Positions 1 to 10,000 are shown, counted from the first letter of the stretch. The stretch: DNA of 64,000 nucleotides from Rhodococcus sp. ARC_M6 (GCF_022810305.1 NZ_JALGQH010000011.1:1-64000); one strand, 5' to 3'. The notes: a model not told the origin generated them from the sequence alone. A program made the numbers and translations.

Positions 1-68
1 AGCTAAGCCCTTCAGCGCCGATGGTACTGCACTCGACAGGGTGTGGGAGAGTAGGACACCGCCGAACA
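1..68 (+). rRNA. rrf: 5S ribosomal RNA, 3' end (partial)
   Basis: The first bases match the 3' third of an actinobacterial 5S rRNA, including the conserved stretch GAGAGTAGGACACCGCCGAA near the end of the molecule. The 5' part, and presumably the 16S and 23S genes, lie to the left of the window. The exact 3' end is an estimate. A strong terminator follows within about 20 bases, as expected at the end of an rrn operon. Confidence 0.9.
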
Positions 69-83
69 CAATTTACGAGATAG

Positions 84-113
84 CCCCCAACCATTCGTGG
101 TTGGGGGTTTTTT
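84..113 (+). terminator. rho-independent terminator of the rRNA operon
   Basis: An inverted repeat (CCCCCAACCA, a short loop, TGGTTGGGGG) is followed directly by six T residues. This is the textbook intrinsic form and sits right after the 5S rRNA. Confidence 0.92.
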
Positions 114-154
114 CGTGTTCCGGAACGGTTTCGGAGAGCCGACAAAAACTGACG

Positions 155-1567
155 TCACAGCACGGACTCCATTGCCGTGCAAAGCCTTTCCAGCGCATCG
201 GAATAGCGTGACGGCGCCGGCGTGCTGTATCCGACGACGATGCCATCGTTGCCGGTGGAGGGCGAGTCGGGATGCCGGAAAGTCGACATCCCGACCAGCT
301 CGAGCCCGAGTCCTTCGGCAGCGCTCAAGATCGCTCCTTCGGTTCCCGGTGGAAGCTGAATGACCGCATGAAGTCCTGCAGAGATGCCGGCGATCCGTAC
401 CTCCGGTAGCCGATGCTCGAGAGTGCCGACCAACTGGTCGCGTCGACGTCGGTACGACGTACGCATCTTGCGGATATGAGCGTCGAACCGTCCCGAGTTG
501 ATGAAATCCGCGAGCGTCAACTGTTCAGTTGCGCTGACCCACCGCTCGTACGGTCCTTTGAGCGCCAGAACTGGTTCGATCAGTCTGTCCGGCAGTACCA
601 TCCATCCGATGCGAATGGCCGGCGAGAGTGTCTTGCTGACCGTCCCCAAGTAGACGACGTGTTGAGGTGCGATGGCTTGGAGGGCGCCGACAGGTTTGCG
701 GTCGTATCTGAATTCGCCGTCATAGTCGTCCTCGATTACGATCCCACCCGAGTCAGACGCCCATTCCAAAGCAGTTCTGCGCCTACTGGGTATCAAGGGG
801 CCGCCGAGCGGAAACTGATGGGTAGGTGTGAGCAGCGCGACCTTCGCCTGAGTCGAGGCCAACTGTTCTGTGCAAGTGCCGAATTCGTCTACGAGTATTG
901 GGACGGTACGAATTCCTTCGGCGGCTAGGAGGTTTCGGTGCAAGTGGAGGCCGTAGGCGTCTACCGCGACAGTTTGCTGGAGAACCCGAGCGATAAGCGT
1001 CAGCCCATGCCCTGAGCTCGCGCAGATGACGATGTGCTCAGGATCGGTGCGCACACCGCGGGTCCGCCCCAAATATGAACTGAGTGCCGTGCGGAGTTCG
1101 ATTCGCCCTCGGGGATCTGTAGCCGAAAATGCGTCGTTCGGCGCCGATGTCAGTGACCTCCGCGCCGAGGAAATCCACTGTGCCCGCGGAAATGACGACA
1201 CATCAGGAGAGCCCGGGATGAAGCTGAGAGCGGGTCGGGGTAGTTCTTGTTCGGGACTCTTGGACGGAGATTGCGCATTACTTACGGCATCGGCGTCGGC
1301 GCGTGGTGCAACGACGGTGCCCGACCCCTGACGAGTGATGAGCCACCCGGCATTCGCAAGTTCCGTGTAGCAGTCAGCAACGGTGTTTCGGGAGACGCCG
1401 AGATCTACAGCGAGACTTCGAGACGGTGGTAGTCGCGTTCCCGGCGTGAGGACGCCGCTGTCGATGGAATTCCGAAGCCCTTGCAGCAGTGCTGCTTTGA
1501 CACCGATCCCACGAGGCAATTCGATGTGCAGATCCATACCGGCATTGGCCCACGAATTCACTTGCAC
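155..1567 (-). CDS. MocR/PdxR-family transcriptional regulator
   Basis: A 470-residue protein with an N-terminal GntR-type winged helix (about residues 15-85, with LPPSRSLAVDLGVSRNTV and a QGSGT wing) joined to a class I aminotransferase-like domain (about 115-465). This is the MocR architecture, in which the PLP-binding fold acts as a ligand sensor. The motif TVSKTLSPAIRIGW carries the expected PLP lysine. It begins with GTG; an in-frame ATG at 1537 is an alternative and neither has a clear Shine-Dalgarno. It is divergent from the AhpD-like gene at 1605 with about 40 bases between, a layout typical of a MocR protein controlling its neighbour. Members control PLP synthesis, GABA use or unrelated pathways, so the ligand is unknown. 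Confidence 0.9.
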   Translation of the reverse strand: MQVNSWANAGMDLHIELPRGIGVKAALLQGLRNSIDSGVLTPGTRLPPSRSLAVDLGVSRNTVADCYTELANAGWLITRQGSGTVVAPRADADAVSNAQSPSKSPEQELPRPALSFIPGSPDVSSFPRAQWISSARRSLTSAPNDAFSATDPRGRIELRTALSSYLGRTRGVRTDPEHIVICASSGHGLTLIARVLQQTVAVDAYGLHLHRNLLAAEGIRTVPILVDEFGTCTEQLASTQAKVALLTPTHQFPLGGPLIPSRRRTALEWASDSGGIVIEDDYDGEFRYDRKPVGALQAIAPQHVVYLGTVSKTLSPAIRIGWMVLPDRLIEPVLALKGPYERWVSATEQLTLADFINSGRFDAHIRKMRTSYRRRRDQLVGTLEHRLPEVRIAGISAGLHAVIQLPPGTEGAILSAAEGLGLELVGMSTFRHPDSPSTGNDGIVVGYSTPAPSRYSDALERLCTAMESVL

Positions 1568-1569
1568 AT

Positions 1570-1583
1570 TGAACCATGATTCA
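1570..1583. promoter_or_regulatory. imperfect palindrome between divergent mocR-like and ahpD-like genes
   Basis: The 14-base sequence TGAACCATGATTCA is symmetric at 12 of 14 positions and lies in the short gap between the divergent starts. It is a candidate operator for the MocR protein. That role is inference from position and symmetry only. Confidence 0.35.
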
Positions 1584-1604
1584 GGGTCATTGCTGGATTA
1601 GCGT

Positions 1605-2069
1605 GTGAATATGACAACGACTAGCAGCCAACGACTCGATCTCGCAAAATTGGCACCCGAGGTGTACAAGGCGATGATTGCCCTGGACAGTGTTGCGCGC
1701 AAAGGACTAGAGCCGACGCTCGTGGAACTGGTGCTTACGAGAGCATCGCAGTTGAACCACTGTGCGTGGTGCCTGGACATGCACACACGTGATGCCCGAT
1801 CGGCCGGGGTGAGCGAGCAAAAGCTCGATCTCCTGAGCGCCTGGGAAGAAGCGCTGAATGTGTATTCGGATCGGGAACGGGTCGCGCTCGCGCTGGCCGA
1901 AGCTGTGACGGTGCTGACCGACGGGTTTGTTCCGGACCAGGTGTACAGCGCTGCCGCGGAGCATTTTGAGGAGACCGAGCTTGCACAACTCATCAGCGTG
2001 ATTGTCACGATCAACGCGTGGAATCGCATTGCAGTCACCACTCGCAGGACACCGCCGGCTCGCGGATGA
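1605..2069 (+). CDS. carboxymuconolactone decarboxylase/AhpD-like protein
   Basis: A 154-residue protein of the CMD/AhpD fold. The signature NHCAWCLDMHTRDAR (about residues 50-64) supplies the CxxC pair and the downstream His that in AhpD-type enzymes act in peroxide reduction or thiol relay. The later part (ERVALALAEAVTVLTDGFV) matches the usual helical half of the family. The substrate cannot be read from sequence; many such small proteins are peroxidase-like. The start is GTG at 1605 or ATG at 1611. It is probably regulated by the divergent MocR protein. Confidence 0.85.
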   Translation: MNMTTTSSQRLDLAKLAPEVYKAMIALDSVARKGLEPTLVELVLTRASQLNHCAWCLDMHTRDARSAGVSEQKLDLLSAWEEALNVYSDRERVALALAEAVTVLTDGFVPDQVYSAAAEHFEETELAQLISVIVTINAWNRIAVTTRRTPPARG

Positions 2070-2505
2070 TCGTGTTTTGGTGTCGGTTCAACCGAAGCAG
2101 ACATAAGAATCTTAATGACCGCTGCAGTTACCGAAGTTGCATCTCGGAGGAAGGCGTTCAAATGGCCGAATAGGTCTACTTCTTCCATAGGTGCTAATGA
2201 TCTAGTTGATATCTTTCGTGAGTTATTTCGGATTTTAGCGAGAAGAAATATTGAATTGTGACGCAGATCCCTATTTTGATTTCTTGATGCGGATTTCTGT
2301 CATGGATTTCGGGAGATTTGTGACGTAAGTCGTGGCCAACCCTTGGTGCCGAACCGGCCCACGGACGCTTCTTCCTGTGCGTTTGCTTTGAATCTCTCGG
2401 CTGGCGTGACGTGACCACTTTGAAACTGGACTGGGAAGTTGCAATACTGCCGCTACGCCGCCAGTTCCGGGGAGCGTCGTAACGTCGAATCAGGTAACGA
2501 CGACA
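2070..2505. other. intergenic region, no supported gene
   Basis: About 435 bases, with a clearly lower GC stretch around 2190-2320. The frame of the following sortase-like gene stays open back to 2410 but has no ATG or GTG start before 2506, and no signal peptide or membrane segment is encoded in any forward frame here. It may be the decayed 5' end of that gene. Confidence 0.5.
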
Positions 2506-2976
2506 GTGTCGGTGGACACGCCCATGACACCGAATACGTTGGCGTTGGACCCGGTTGGCGTTCGCGCTCCGATTGTGGACGCGACTGTTCCGGATGGTGT
2601 TCTCGCTCCGCCGGACAACGTGAAGAACGTCGGAATCTGGCTCGACGGTGCGCCGTTGGATTCTGTGACCGGCACGACTTTGATTGCCGGTCATGTGAAT
2701 CTGACCGGGCAGGGCAACGGTGCCTTGTTCGATCTGGGAACGATCAGCCCCGGCGAGACCATTCGTACATCCGATGCGGCCGGCAAGAGTACGTCGTGGA
2801 AGGTGACGGCGGTGACTACGCGACCCAAGGCGGACGGCGTCGAGGAAAGCGTTCTTGCGGGTCATGAGGGGCCACGAAAGCTTGCGGTCGTCACGTGCGG
2901 TGGGGAACTTCAGTTCGACGGCGGTGTAGGCAATTACGCCGACAATGTCTATCTGTACGCCGATCCGATCGTCTGA
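2506..2976 (+). CDS. class F sortase-like domain protein lacking a membrane anchor
   Basis: The 156 residues cover a whole class F (actinobacterial) sortase catalytic domain: the HVN motif in LIAGHVNLTG (His63) and the TCGG motif in LAVVTCGGELQ (Cys131), ending in YADNVYLYA. Canonical members have Arg in this last strand (YRDN); here the aligned residue is Ala145, so the catalytic Arg seems absent. The usual N-terminal membrane segment or signal is missing: the frame is blocked by a stop at 2407-2409 and the first usable start is GTG 2506. It is either a truncated relic or uses an unusual start. No sortase substrate with an LPxTG-like tail was seen nearby. Confidence 0.65.
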   Translation: MSVDTPMTPNTLALDPVGVRAPIVDATVPDGVLAPPDNVKNVGIWLDGAPLDSVTGTTLIAGHVNLTGQGNGALFDLGTISPGETIRTSDAAGKSTSWKVTAVTTRPKADGVEESVLAGHEGPRKLAVVTCGGELQFDGGVGNYADNVYLYADPIV

Positions 2977-3028
2977 AAACTAGGTTCGTGCTGACAGCGA
3001 AGGTCCATGTCTGGTTAGTCTCACAGGC

Positions 3029-3826
3029 ATGGACCTTCGTCTTTCGGGAAAACGTGCAATCGTCGCGGGCGGTAGCAAAGGGATCGGGTTGGCGATAGCC
3101 CGCGGGCTGGCGGCGGAGGGCGTCGACGTCGCAATTCTTGCCAGAACTGCGGAATCTGTGGATTCCGTTGCAGCGCAGATCTCTGCGGAGTTCGGCGTGC
3201 GGGCAATCGGCGTCGTGACGGATACCCGCGACGACGCCGTAGTGCACGCGTCGGTGCATGAGGTGGTGGAGGCTTTCGGAGGCGTCGACATCCTGGTCAA
3301 TTCTGCGGCGACTCCGTGGAGTGCGGGAAAGCCGATGGATTTCTGGTCGACAACGGACGAAGTCGTTCGGGACCAGATCGAAGTGAAGGTTCTCGGCTAC
3401 CTCCGCACGGCCCGCGCGGTGGCGCCGCACATGGTTGCGCAGGGTTGGGGCCGGATCATCAACATCAGTGGCCTGGGCGCGCGCAGCGCTACTTCGATTG
3501 CCCACACCGTTCGCAACGTCAGTGTTTCGGCGCTGACGAAGAACCTGGCCGACGAGTTGGGGCCTAGCGGGATCAATGTGACCGTCGTGCATCCCGGTGT
3601 CACGCGGACCGAGAGGTTGAATGCGCGGATCGTCGGCGAGATGAACCTGACCGGGCGTTCGCTCGACGAGGTGGAAGCCGGTATTGCAACAAATTCGATT
3701 CGAAAGATCGTCGACGCCAGTGAAGTGGCTGATGTCGTGACCTTCCTGGCGTCGCCGCGCAGTGTCTCCATCACGGGCGATGCGATTGCTGTGGGTGGTG
3801 GTGTTCCCGGGCCGGTGTACTACTGA
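3029..3826 (+). CDS. SDR-family protein with altered catalytic motif
   Basis: 265 residues with a Rossmann fold of short-chain dehydrogenases: nucleotide motif GGSKGIG (14-20), NSAA at about 92-95 in place of NNAG, and a C-terminal half ending in the usual GDAIAVGGG. The active-site Ser is present (Ser147), but the YxxxK pair is replaced: His159 stands at the Tyr position and Asn163 at the Lys position (HTVRN). Standard hydride transfer chemistry is therefore doubtful. The gene precedes a GntR regulator and an MFS transporter and may be in the same locus. Function unknown. Confidence 0.8.
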   Translation: MDLRLSGKRAIVAGGSKGIGLAIARGLAAEGVDVAILARTAESVDSVAAQISAEFGVRAIGVVTDTRDDAVVHASVHEVVEAFGGVDILVNSAATPWSAGKPMDFWSTTDEVVRDQIEVKVLGYLRTARAVAPHMVAQGWGRIINISGLGARSATSIAHTVRNVSVSALTKNLADELGPSGINVTVVHPGVTRTERLNARIVGEMNLTGRSLDEVEAGIATNSIRKIVDASEVADVVTFLASPRSVSITGDAIAVGGGVPGPVYY

Positions 3827-3838
3827 CCTGCACGTAGG

Positions 3839-3854
3839 GGTATAAATACATCTT
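3839..3854 (+). promoter_or_regulatory. AT-rich palindromic promoter region before GntR gene
   Basis: The sequence GGTATAAATACAT just before the GntR start contains the symmetric core GTAT-AA-ATAC and resembles a -10 element. It could be promoter and autoregulatory operator together. Evidence is limited to position and symmetry. Confidence 0.3.
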
Positions 3855-4505
3855 GTGTCTATGTTGCATTCGGCTGCGGAGTCAGTCTTCCGTGAAGTGA
3901 AGGAACTGATCCTCTCCGGTGAGCTGCCCGGCGGCGAGCTCATCAGCGAGGGCGATATCGCGAAGCGGATGGAGTGCAGTCGGACTCCGGTCCGCGAGGC
4001 TTTCCTGCGCCTCGAGGCCGAAGGCTGGATGCGGTTGTATCCGAAGAAGGGCGCGCTTGTTGTGCCCGTCGCCGACGGAGAGGCAGAACACGTAGTTGCG
4101 GCGCGTCAGTTGGTGGAGACGCAGAGCGTGCGCGTAGTTGCCGAGCAGCCGCATGTGCGGAGTGCTCTGGTTGCAGCCCTGCGTACCAGCTTGATCGAGC
4201 AGCGTGAGATTGCGGATCGTGGTGACGTCGTAGCCTTCAGCGCCGCAGATGCAGATTTTCACAAGATGATCGTTGCCGCCGGCGGAAATCCTTTGCTGGA
4301 CACGTTCTACGGCGGACTTCGCGATCGGCAGCGCAGGATGACCGCGAGGTCCATCGCGCGGGATCCGGGTCAGTTGTCGCAGATCATCGAGGATCACACA
4401 GCTCTTGCAGACCTTGTCGAATCACGCGATGCCGCCGCGTACAACACAGCGGTGCTCGCACACATGCGTCAGGTCCACGGCCTCGGATTTCGAGGGGCGC
4501 TGTGA
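3855..4505 (+). CDS. GntR-family regulator, FCD (FadR) subgroup
   Basis: 216 residues: a winged helix at about 8-70 with the GntR signature SEGDIAKRMECSRTPVREAF, then an all-helical FCD ligand domain carrying the metal-binding pattern D...H (ADADFHKMIV), a His in EDHTALADL and a His near the C-terminus (LAHMRQVHG). FCD regulators usually bind small carboxylic acids. The start is GTG 3855 or ATG 3861, close behind an AT-rich promoter-like sequence. The stop overlaps the start of the MFS gene by four bases, so the regulator and transporter are co-transcribed and the transporter is a probable target. Confidence 0.88.
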   Translation: MSMLHSAAESVFREVKELILSGELPGGELISEGDIAKRMECSRTPVREAFLRLEAEGWMRLYPKKGALVVPVADGEAEHVVAARQLVETQSVRVVAEQPHVRSALVAALRTSLIEQREIADRGDVVAFSAADADFHKMIVAAGGNPLLDTFYGGLRDRQRRMTARSIARDPGQLSQIIEDHTALADLVESRDAAAYNTAVLAHMRQVHGLGFRGAL

Positions 4506-5767
4506 TGGTTGTCGAAACGTTGGAGCAGTCCACCGAAAAGCGCTCTGCACGAACATGGCTCATGGTTGCAGCCAGTATGTTTGCCGTGGCCTGGGGCGGC
4601 AACGAATTTACGCCGCTGCTGGTGATGTATCGGCTCGAGCACGGGCATTCGCCCGTGATGGTTGATTTCTTTCTCTTCGCCTATGTAGTGGGAATTGTCC
4701 CGGCACTGCTGCTGGGCGGACCATTGTCGGACAGGTTGGGGCGGCGCCCCTTGATGCTCCCCGCGCCGCTGATCGCGATTGCCGGATCCACGCTTCTGGC
4801 GTTCGGTGCCGATTCTGCAGCCGTTCTGATACTCGGACGTATTCTGTGCGGCATTGCGCTGGGACTGGGTATGGCCGTGGGTGGCTCTTGGGTGAAGGAA
4901 TTGTCCACGGCTCCCTGGGATTCTGCGGCATCTGATGGTGCCGGAGCCAGACGTGCCGCAATGAGTTTGACCGCCGGATTCGCGCTGGGGGCCGGGTTTG
5001 CCGGCGTGTTGGCTCAGTGGGCCCCGCGGCCCGAAGCGTTGGCGTACGTCCTGCACATCGCGATCACAGTCGCTGCGGGTGTTGCCTTGTGGCGAGCGCC
5101 GGAGACTCGGGAGGCTCAGCCGATCGATGCGCGTCGACGCTTGATCGACGATCTGAAGATTCCGGCAGCCGGCCATCGCCGTTTCCTCTACGTGGTGGTC
5201 CCGTTGGCGCCCTGGGTGTTCGGCGCTGCCAGCGTCGGATATGCGGTCATCCCCGCCTTGATGACCGGGCACAGTGGTGATGCGCCCGTAGCCTTTTCGG
5301 CCTTCTTGTGCGTCGTAGCGCTGACCTGTGGTTTTGCGATTCAGTCGCTCGGACGCAAGATCGACACCGACCTCAGTGCCCGCGGCGCCGTCGTAGCGCT
5401 GGTCTTTCTGGTAATCGGAATGGCCGGTGCAGCATTGGTCGCGTCGACGCTCACCGTGGCTGTTGCGGTTATTGCCGCCGCGATCCTGGGTTGCGGCTAC
5501 GGAATGGCATTGGTATCGGGACTGCTCGAGATTCAGCGGATCGCGGGCCCCGACGATCTGGCAGGTTTGACGGCTGTCTTCTACTCGATCACGTACGTCG
5601 GGTTCGCTGTCCCGGCAGTACTGGCGATGCTGTCGGAAAGCGTTCCAGCTCTTACTTATCCGTTGATGCTTCTGTTCGGCAGTGTCGCTGCGGCAGCCTG
5701 CCTGCTCGTGGTTCTGCTCAAGTCGCGTTCGCACCTGCCGTCGGGAAGCGAGCTAGCGCGGCGGTAG
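4502..5767 (+). CDS. MFS transporter
   Basis: 421 residues with about 12 hydrophobic segments and the MFS loop 2-3 signature in DRLGRRPLML (about residues 77-86). A long hydrophilic loop with GVLAQWAPRPEAL and ARRRLIDDLK separates the two six-helix halves. It starts with GTG inside the four-base overlap with the GntR gene, which indicates translational coupling. The substrate is unknown; the FCD regulator hints at an organic acid. Its 3' end overlaps the convergent M1 peptidase gene by 15 bases. Confidence 0.87.
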   Translation: MMVVETLEQSTEKRSARTWLMVAASMFAVAWGGNEFTPLLVMYRLEHGHSPVMVDFFLFAYVVGIVPALLLGGPLSDRLGRRPLMLPAPLIAIAGSTLLAFGADSAAVLILGRILCGIALGLGMAVGGSWVKELSTAPWDSAASDGAGARRAAMSLTAGFALGAGFAGVLAQWAPRPEALAYVLHIAITVAAGVALWRAPETREAQPIDARRRLIDDLKIPAAGHRRFLYVVVPLAPWVFGAASVGYAVIPALMTGHSGDAPVAFSAFLCVVALTCGFAIQSLGRKIDTDLSARGAVVALVFLVIGMAGAALVASTLTVAVAVIAAAILGCGYGMALVSGLLEIQRIAGPDDLAGLTAVFYSITYVGFAVPAVLAMLSESVPALTYPLMLLFGSVAAAACLLVVLLKSRSHLPSGSELARR

Positions 5768-7081
5768 TTCTTTCCGGTTCAGCCACGCATCCCACAGTGG
5801 ACGCAGCGGGGCGTCGGTGAAACGTGATGCCAGATCGGCGAATTGCTCGGTACTGACAGTTCCGTGCCGATGCTTGGTAGTCCACTGGCGGATGAGTTCG
5901 AAGAACTTGTCGTCACCGAGAACTCCACGTAAGGCATGGAGCGTCAAGGCGCCGCGTTTGTAGATTCGATCGTCGAACATCAAGGCGGGACCGGGATTGC
6001 CGATAACCACATCCTGTGGTTTGCGCGCGAGCCCTTGGTAGGCGTTTGACGCCAGAGTCTCGGAGGACGGGCCGCCGGAGTTCTCGGACCAGATCCACTC
6101 TGCGTAGCAGGCGAAGCCTTCGTGCAACCAGATGTCGCACCACGCGCCGAGAGTCAGGCTGTTGCCGAACCATTGGTGTGCAAGCTCGTGTGCCACAAGG
6201 CGTTCGGAGCCGCGTCGGCCGGTGCAGTGATTGGCGCCGAAAATCGAGAGGCCCTGGGCTTCGATGGGGATCTCGAGTTCGTCGTCGGTCACCACTGCGG
6301 TGTAGTCGGCAAAAGGATACGGCCCGAACAGTTTTCCGAATACTTCGAGCATCTGCGGTTGACGTGCGAAATCGACGTCGAACGAACTGCGTAGACGTGG
6401 TGGGTGAACCGCGAAGATCGGAACCGGGCCCGCGCTGACCTGGCGATGCTCGTACTGCCCGATCTGGATGGTGGCCAGATAGGTGGCCATGGGTTCGGTC
6501 TGCTCGTACACCCAGGTGGTTGCGCCGGCCCGGATCTGCTTGCGGATCAGTGTCCCGTTGGCAAGGGCGTAGAACGGCGAATCAGTCGTAATCGAAATGC
6601 GGTACGACGCTTTGGAACTGGGATGGTCGTCGCAGGGGAACCAGGACGCGGCGCCGTTGGGCTGGCTGGCAACGAGGGTGCCTTCGGTGAGTTCTTCCCA
6701 GCCGACCTCACCCCACAGGCTTTTGATCGGTTCGGGATTGCCGGTGTACTGGACTGTGACGGCGAGGGCTCCTCCGGCCGGAATCTTGGTGGCCGGTGTG
6801 ATGATCAGCTTGTTGTTCTGGTGGGAGTATTTGGAGCCGCGGGCGCCGTTGACCGCCACCTTGGATACCTGCAGGTTTTGGGCCAGGTCGAAGCTGAACT
6901 TGGATCGGTTTTCGGTGGTGACGGCAGTGATGACGGCTTTGCCGGCCAACCGATTGCTGAAAACCTTGTAGGTCAGTTCCAGTTCGTATCGCGACACACG
7001 GTATCCGTGGTTGCCGTTGTGCGGCAGGTACGGATCGATCGGGTCGTCCGAAGACTTGTTCGGTTTCACGAGGCGGCCCAC
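5753..7081 (-). CDS. M1-family zinc aminopeptidase (short form)
   Basis: 442 residues with the M1 zinc site: HELAH at 298-302 and the third ligand Glu321 in LHEGFACYAEW, preceded by EIPIEAQGLS in the place of the family's GxMEN exopeptidase loop. The long C-terminal helical domain of ordinary 850-residue M1 enzymes is missing, as in the short actinobacterial group. No signal peptide is visible. Its start overlaps the end of the upstream Pls-type NRPS gene by 16 bases, so the two are translated from one message. Known epsilon-poly-lysine producers carry aminopeptidase-type enzymes that degrade the polymer; by analogy this enzyme may trim or degrade the NRPS product. That link is inference. Confidence 0.9.
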   Translation of the reverse strand: MGRLVKPNKSSDDPIDPYLPHNGNHGYRVSRYELELTYKVFSNRLAGKAVITAVTTENRSKFSFDLAQNLQVSKVAVNGARGSKYSHQNNKLIITPATKIPAGGALAVTVQYTGNPEPIKSLWGEVGWEELTEGTLVASQPNGAASWFPCDDHPSSKASYRISITTDSPFYALANGTLIRKQIRAGATTWVYEQTEPMATYLATIQIGQYEHRQVSAGPVPIFAVHPPRLRSSFDVDFARQPQMLEVFGKLFGPYPFADYTAVVTDDELEIPIEAQGLSIFGANHCTGRRGSERLVAHELAHQWFGNSLTLGAWCDIWLHEGFACYAEWIWSENSGGPSSETLASNAYQGLARKPQDVVIGNPGPALMFDDRIYKRGALTLHALRGVLGDDKFFELIRQWTTKHRHGTVSTEQFADLASRFTDAPLRPLWDAWLNRKELPPR

Positions 7082-10000
7082 GGTGCGATCGGGTTTCCCT
7101 GCCAGCGAGTGGACGGCGGAACAGTGTCACCTCGCATGACCAAGGACGCGGGTCCGACGGTTGCACCGGCGCCGATCCCGGCGGCCGGTAGCGCAACACA
7201 ATGCGGTCCCAGAGTTGCGCCCGCGCCGAGGGTGACGGTATCCATGGACATAATCCGATCATGGAAGAGGTGAGTTTGCACGACGCACCCCCGTTCAACG
7301 GTTGCGCCGTCGCCCAAAGTCACGAGATCCGCTTCGGGTAGCCAGTACGACTCGCACCACACGCCCTTGCCGATCTTGGCGCCTAATCCTCGCAAGAAGA
7401 TGTTCAGAACTGCGGTTCCGGTTGCTGCGCGAGCGAACCAGGGGGCGGCGACGGTCTCGACAAAGGCATCGGCAACCTCGTTGCGCCAGACGAAGGAGCT
7501 CCACAGCGGGTGCTCCACCTTGTTGATCTTGCCGACGACGATCCACTTGGCAGCAACTGTGACGGCTCCGGCGACAGCTCCGGCGATCAGTAGGACAACG
7601 CCGCTGAGCAGTGCGGCGAGCCAGAACCCCACGGCTCCGACGAGGGCTTCGAGTGCGAACAGCACACCGAGGCCGATGCCGAAAGTGACCATGACGGGGA
7701 TAAGTCGGCAGGTTTCCACAATCCCGCGGGCGATCTTGAGTCGCGTCGGGGGATTGAAGGTGCGGGCGACGTCGGTGTCTCCGGCGGCGCGACGTAGCCG
7801 GACGGGCGGGCTACCCAGCCAGGAGGATCCGGACTTCGCTTTGGACGGGGTGGCCGAGAGAACTGCGACCAGACCGTTTTTCGGGACGCGTCGACCGGGC
7901 GCCGTCATTCCGGAGTTGCCGAGGAAAGCGCGCTTGCCGATTTTGGCGTGCTCGATGTGCATCCAGCCGCCGCCGAGACCGTAGCTGGCCACCATCGTGT
8001 CGTCGGCGAGGAAGGCGCCGTCGGCGACGGTCGTGAATTTGGGGAGAAGCAGGACGGTGGATGCTTCGACGTTCTTGCCGATCTTGGCACCGAGAAGCCG
8101 CAGCCAGCCGGGCGTCAGCAGGCTTGCGTAAAGAGGGAAGAGGAATGTCCGTGCGGAGTCGAGGAGACGCTCGGTTGCCCAGACCTGCCAGCCGATTCGG
8201 CTGCGGACGGGGTGGTAGCCCTCGACCATGCCGATCGACAACAGGCGTACTGCTACGAGAGTGATGCCGGCAAAGACCACCAGGCTGAGGATGGTGGCGA
8301 TGGGAAGCATGATGAGGGACTGAGTGATTGCGTCGCCGAGGGTCTCGGTGTCGCGGATCCACCAGCCGATCAGCGCTATTCCCGCTATGAGGGCAAAGAT
8401 CGGCACGCCGGCCAGGAAGATTGATGTGACGCCGTAGACCGGAACCCATCCGGGTGCGCGTTTCGGATGTTCCGACGGCCAAGGATGATTTGCCTTGCCG
8501 ACCTTGGTTGCGGGTGAACCCGCCCACTGTTGATTGGCCTTCACTCGGCCGAATACCGCAGATCCGGGTTCGACAACTGCGTCCCGTCCGATATGTGCGC
8601 CGGGCAGAAGTGTGGAACGCGAACCGACGGAAGCGCCGGCCCCGATTTTGATTTCACCGATGTGGACAACGTCTCCGTCGATCCAGTGACCGGAGAGATC
8701 GACTTCGGGCTCGATGGAGCAGCCGTCACCGAGTTCGAGCATTCCGGTAATCGGTGGCAGCGTGTGCAGGTCGACGCCGCGCCCGATGTCGGCGCCGAGG
8801 GCTCGGGCGTAGTAGAGCATCCAGGGTGCACCCGAAAGATTTGCTGCGCCACTGGCTTCGGTGAGTCGATGCGCTATCCACAATCGCAGGTGCTCACTGC
8901 CGCCACGAGGATAGGTGCCGGGTTGCAGGTTCCGCAGTAGTAAGCGGGTACCGATCACGGAGATCGTCATGCGGCCGATCGGCGTGATGAACACGATGAA
9001 CGCCAACAGAATCCACCACCACGACACCGTCGGCGCCCAGTTGGCGTCGACGAACCAGCCGAGTACGTTGTTCGCGATCGCGAGCCAGGTGACCCACTGC
9101 AGCCCGGTCAGCGTGGTCAGCGGAACTGTTGCCGCTACCTGCACCAGTTGGGTTTTCAGTGGGGTGGGCTTGACGATGCGCGCCTCGACGGTTTCGGTGG
9201 GCGCCAACTCGTCGAGGTATTCGGCAAGTGATCCCAACCGCGGATGATCGTAAAGTTGAGCGACTGTCACTTCCGGGAAGCGTTCACGTAGGGCTGTCAC
9301 GAGCTGCGCGGCGGAGAGCGATCCACCGCCTACCTCGAAGAAGTCGTCGTCCAGGCCGGTGATCTGGGCTCCGAGAATCGAACCCCACAGTCCCGCGACC
9401 CACGCTGCGGTTCCGTCGAGTCCCAGTGCGGCCCCGGCATCTTCGCCGGCTCCGGGCAATGGCCACGGGAGGGCATTTCGATCGACCTTGCCGGACGTAC
9501 GCGTCGGAAGCTCGTCCATCAATGCCAAACGAGGAACGAGGGCTGCCGGCAACTGTTCGCTGAGCAGTGCGTGTGCGGCCTTGAGATCGAAGTCGGGGTC
9601 GGTGCTCGCGATGTATCCGACGAGTAGTTGATTTCCGGCCGCGGTTTTCTTGACAGCTGCTGCGGCACCGCTGACACCCGGAAGGTTTTGCAGAGCATTA
9701 TCGACTTCGCCGAGTTCGATGCGTCGGCCGCCGAGCTTGACCTGATCGTCGGCTCGGCCCTGGAACATGAGTCCCTCGAGTTCAAGCCGGACGAGGTCAC
9801 CACTGCGATACGCCCGGTCCCAGCCGAGCGAGGGCATCGACGCGTACTTCTCGGCGTCCTTCGCCGGATCGAGATAACGAGCCAGCCCGACGCCGCCGAT
9901 CACCAACTCACCGACTTCGCCGACGGCAACGGGGTTGTTCTGGGCGTCGACGACGGCGAGGTCCCAGCCGTCGAGCGGAAGCCCGATGCTGACGGGGCTC

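Noticed and set aside
2439-2867. 142-residue alternative frame over the sortase-like gene
   Set aside because: Arg/Cys/Ser-rich and motif-free, while the other frame encodes the recognisable sortase core.
4469-5734. 421-residue antisense frame inside the MFS gene
   Set aside because: Rich in Arg, Gln and His without hydrophobic order; the plus-strand protein has 12 helices and MFS motifs.
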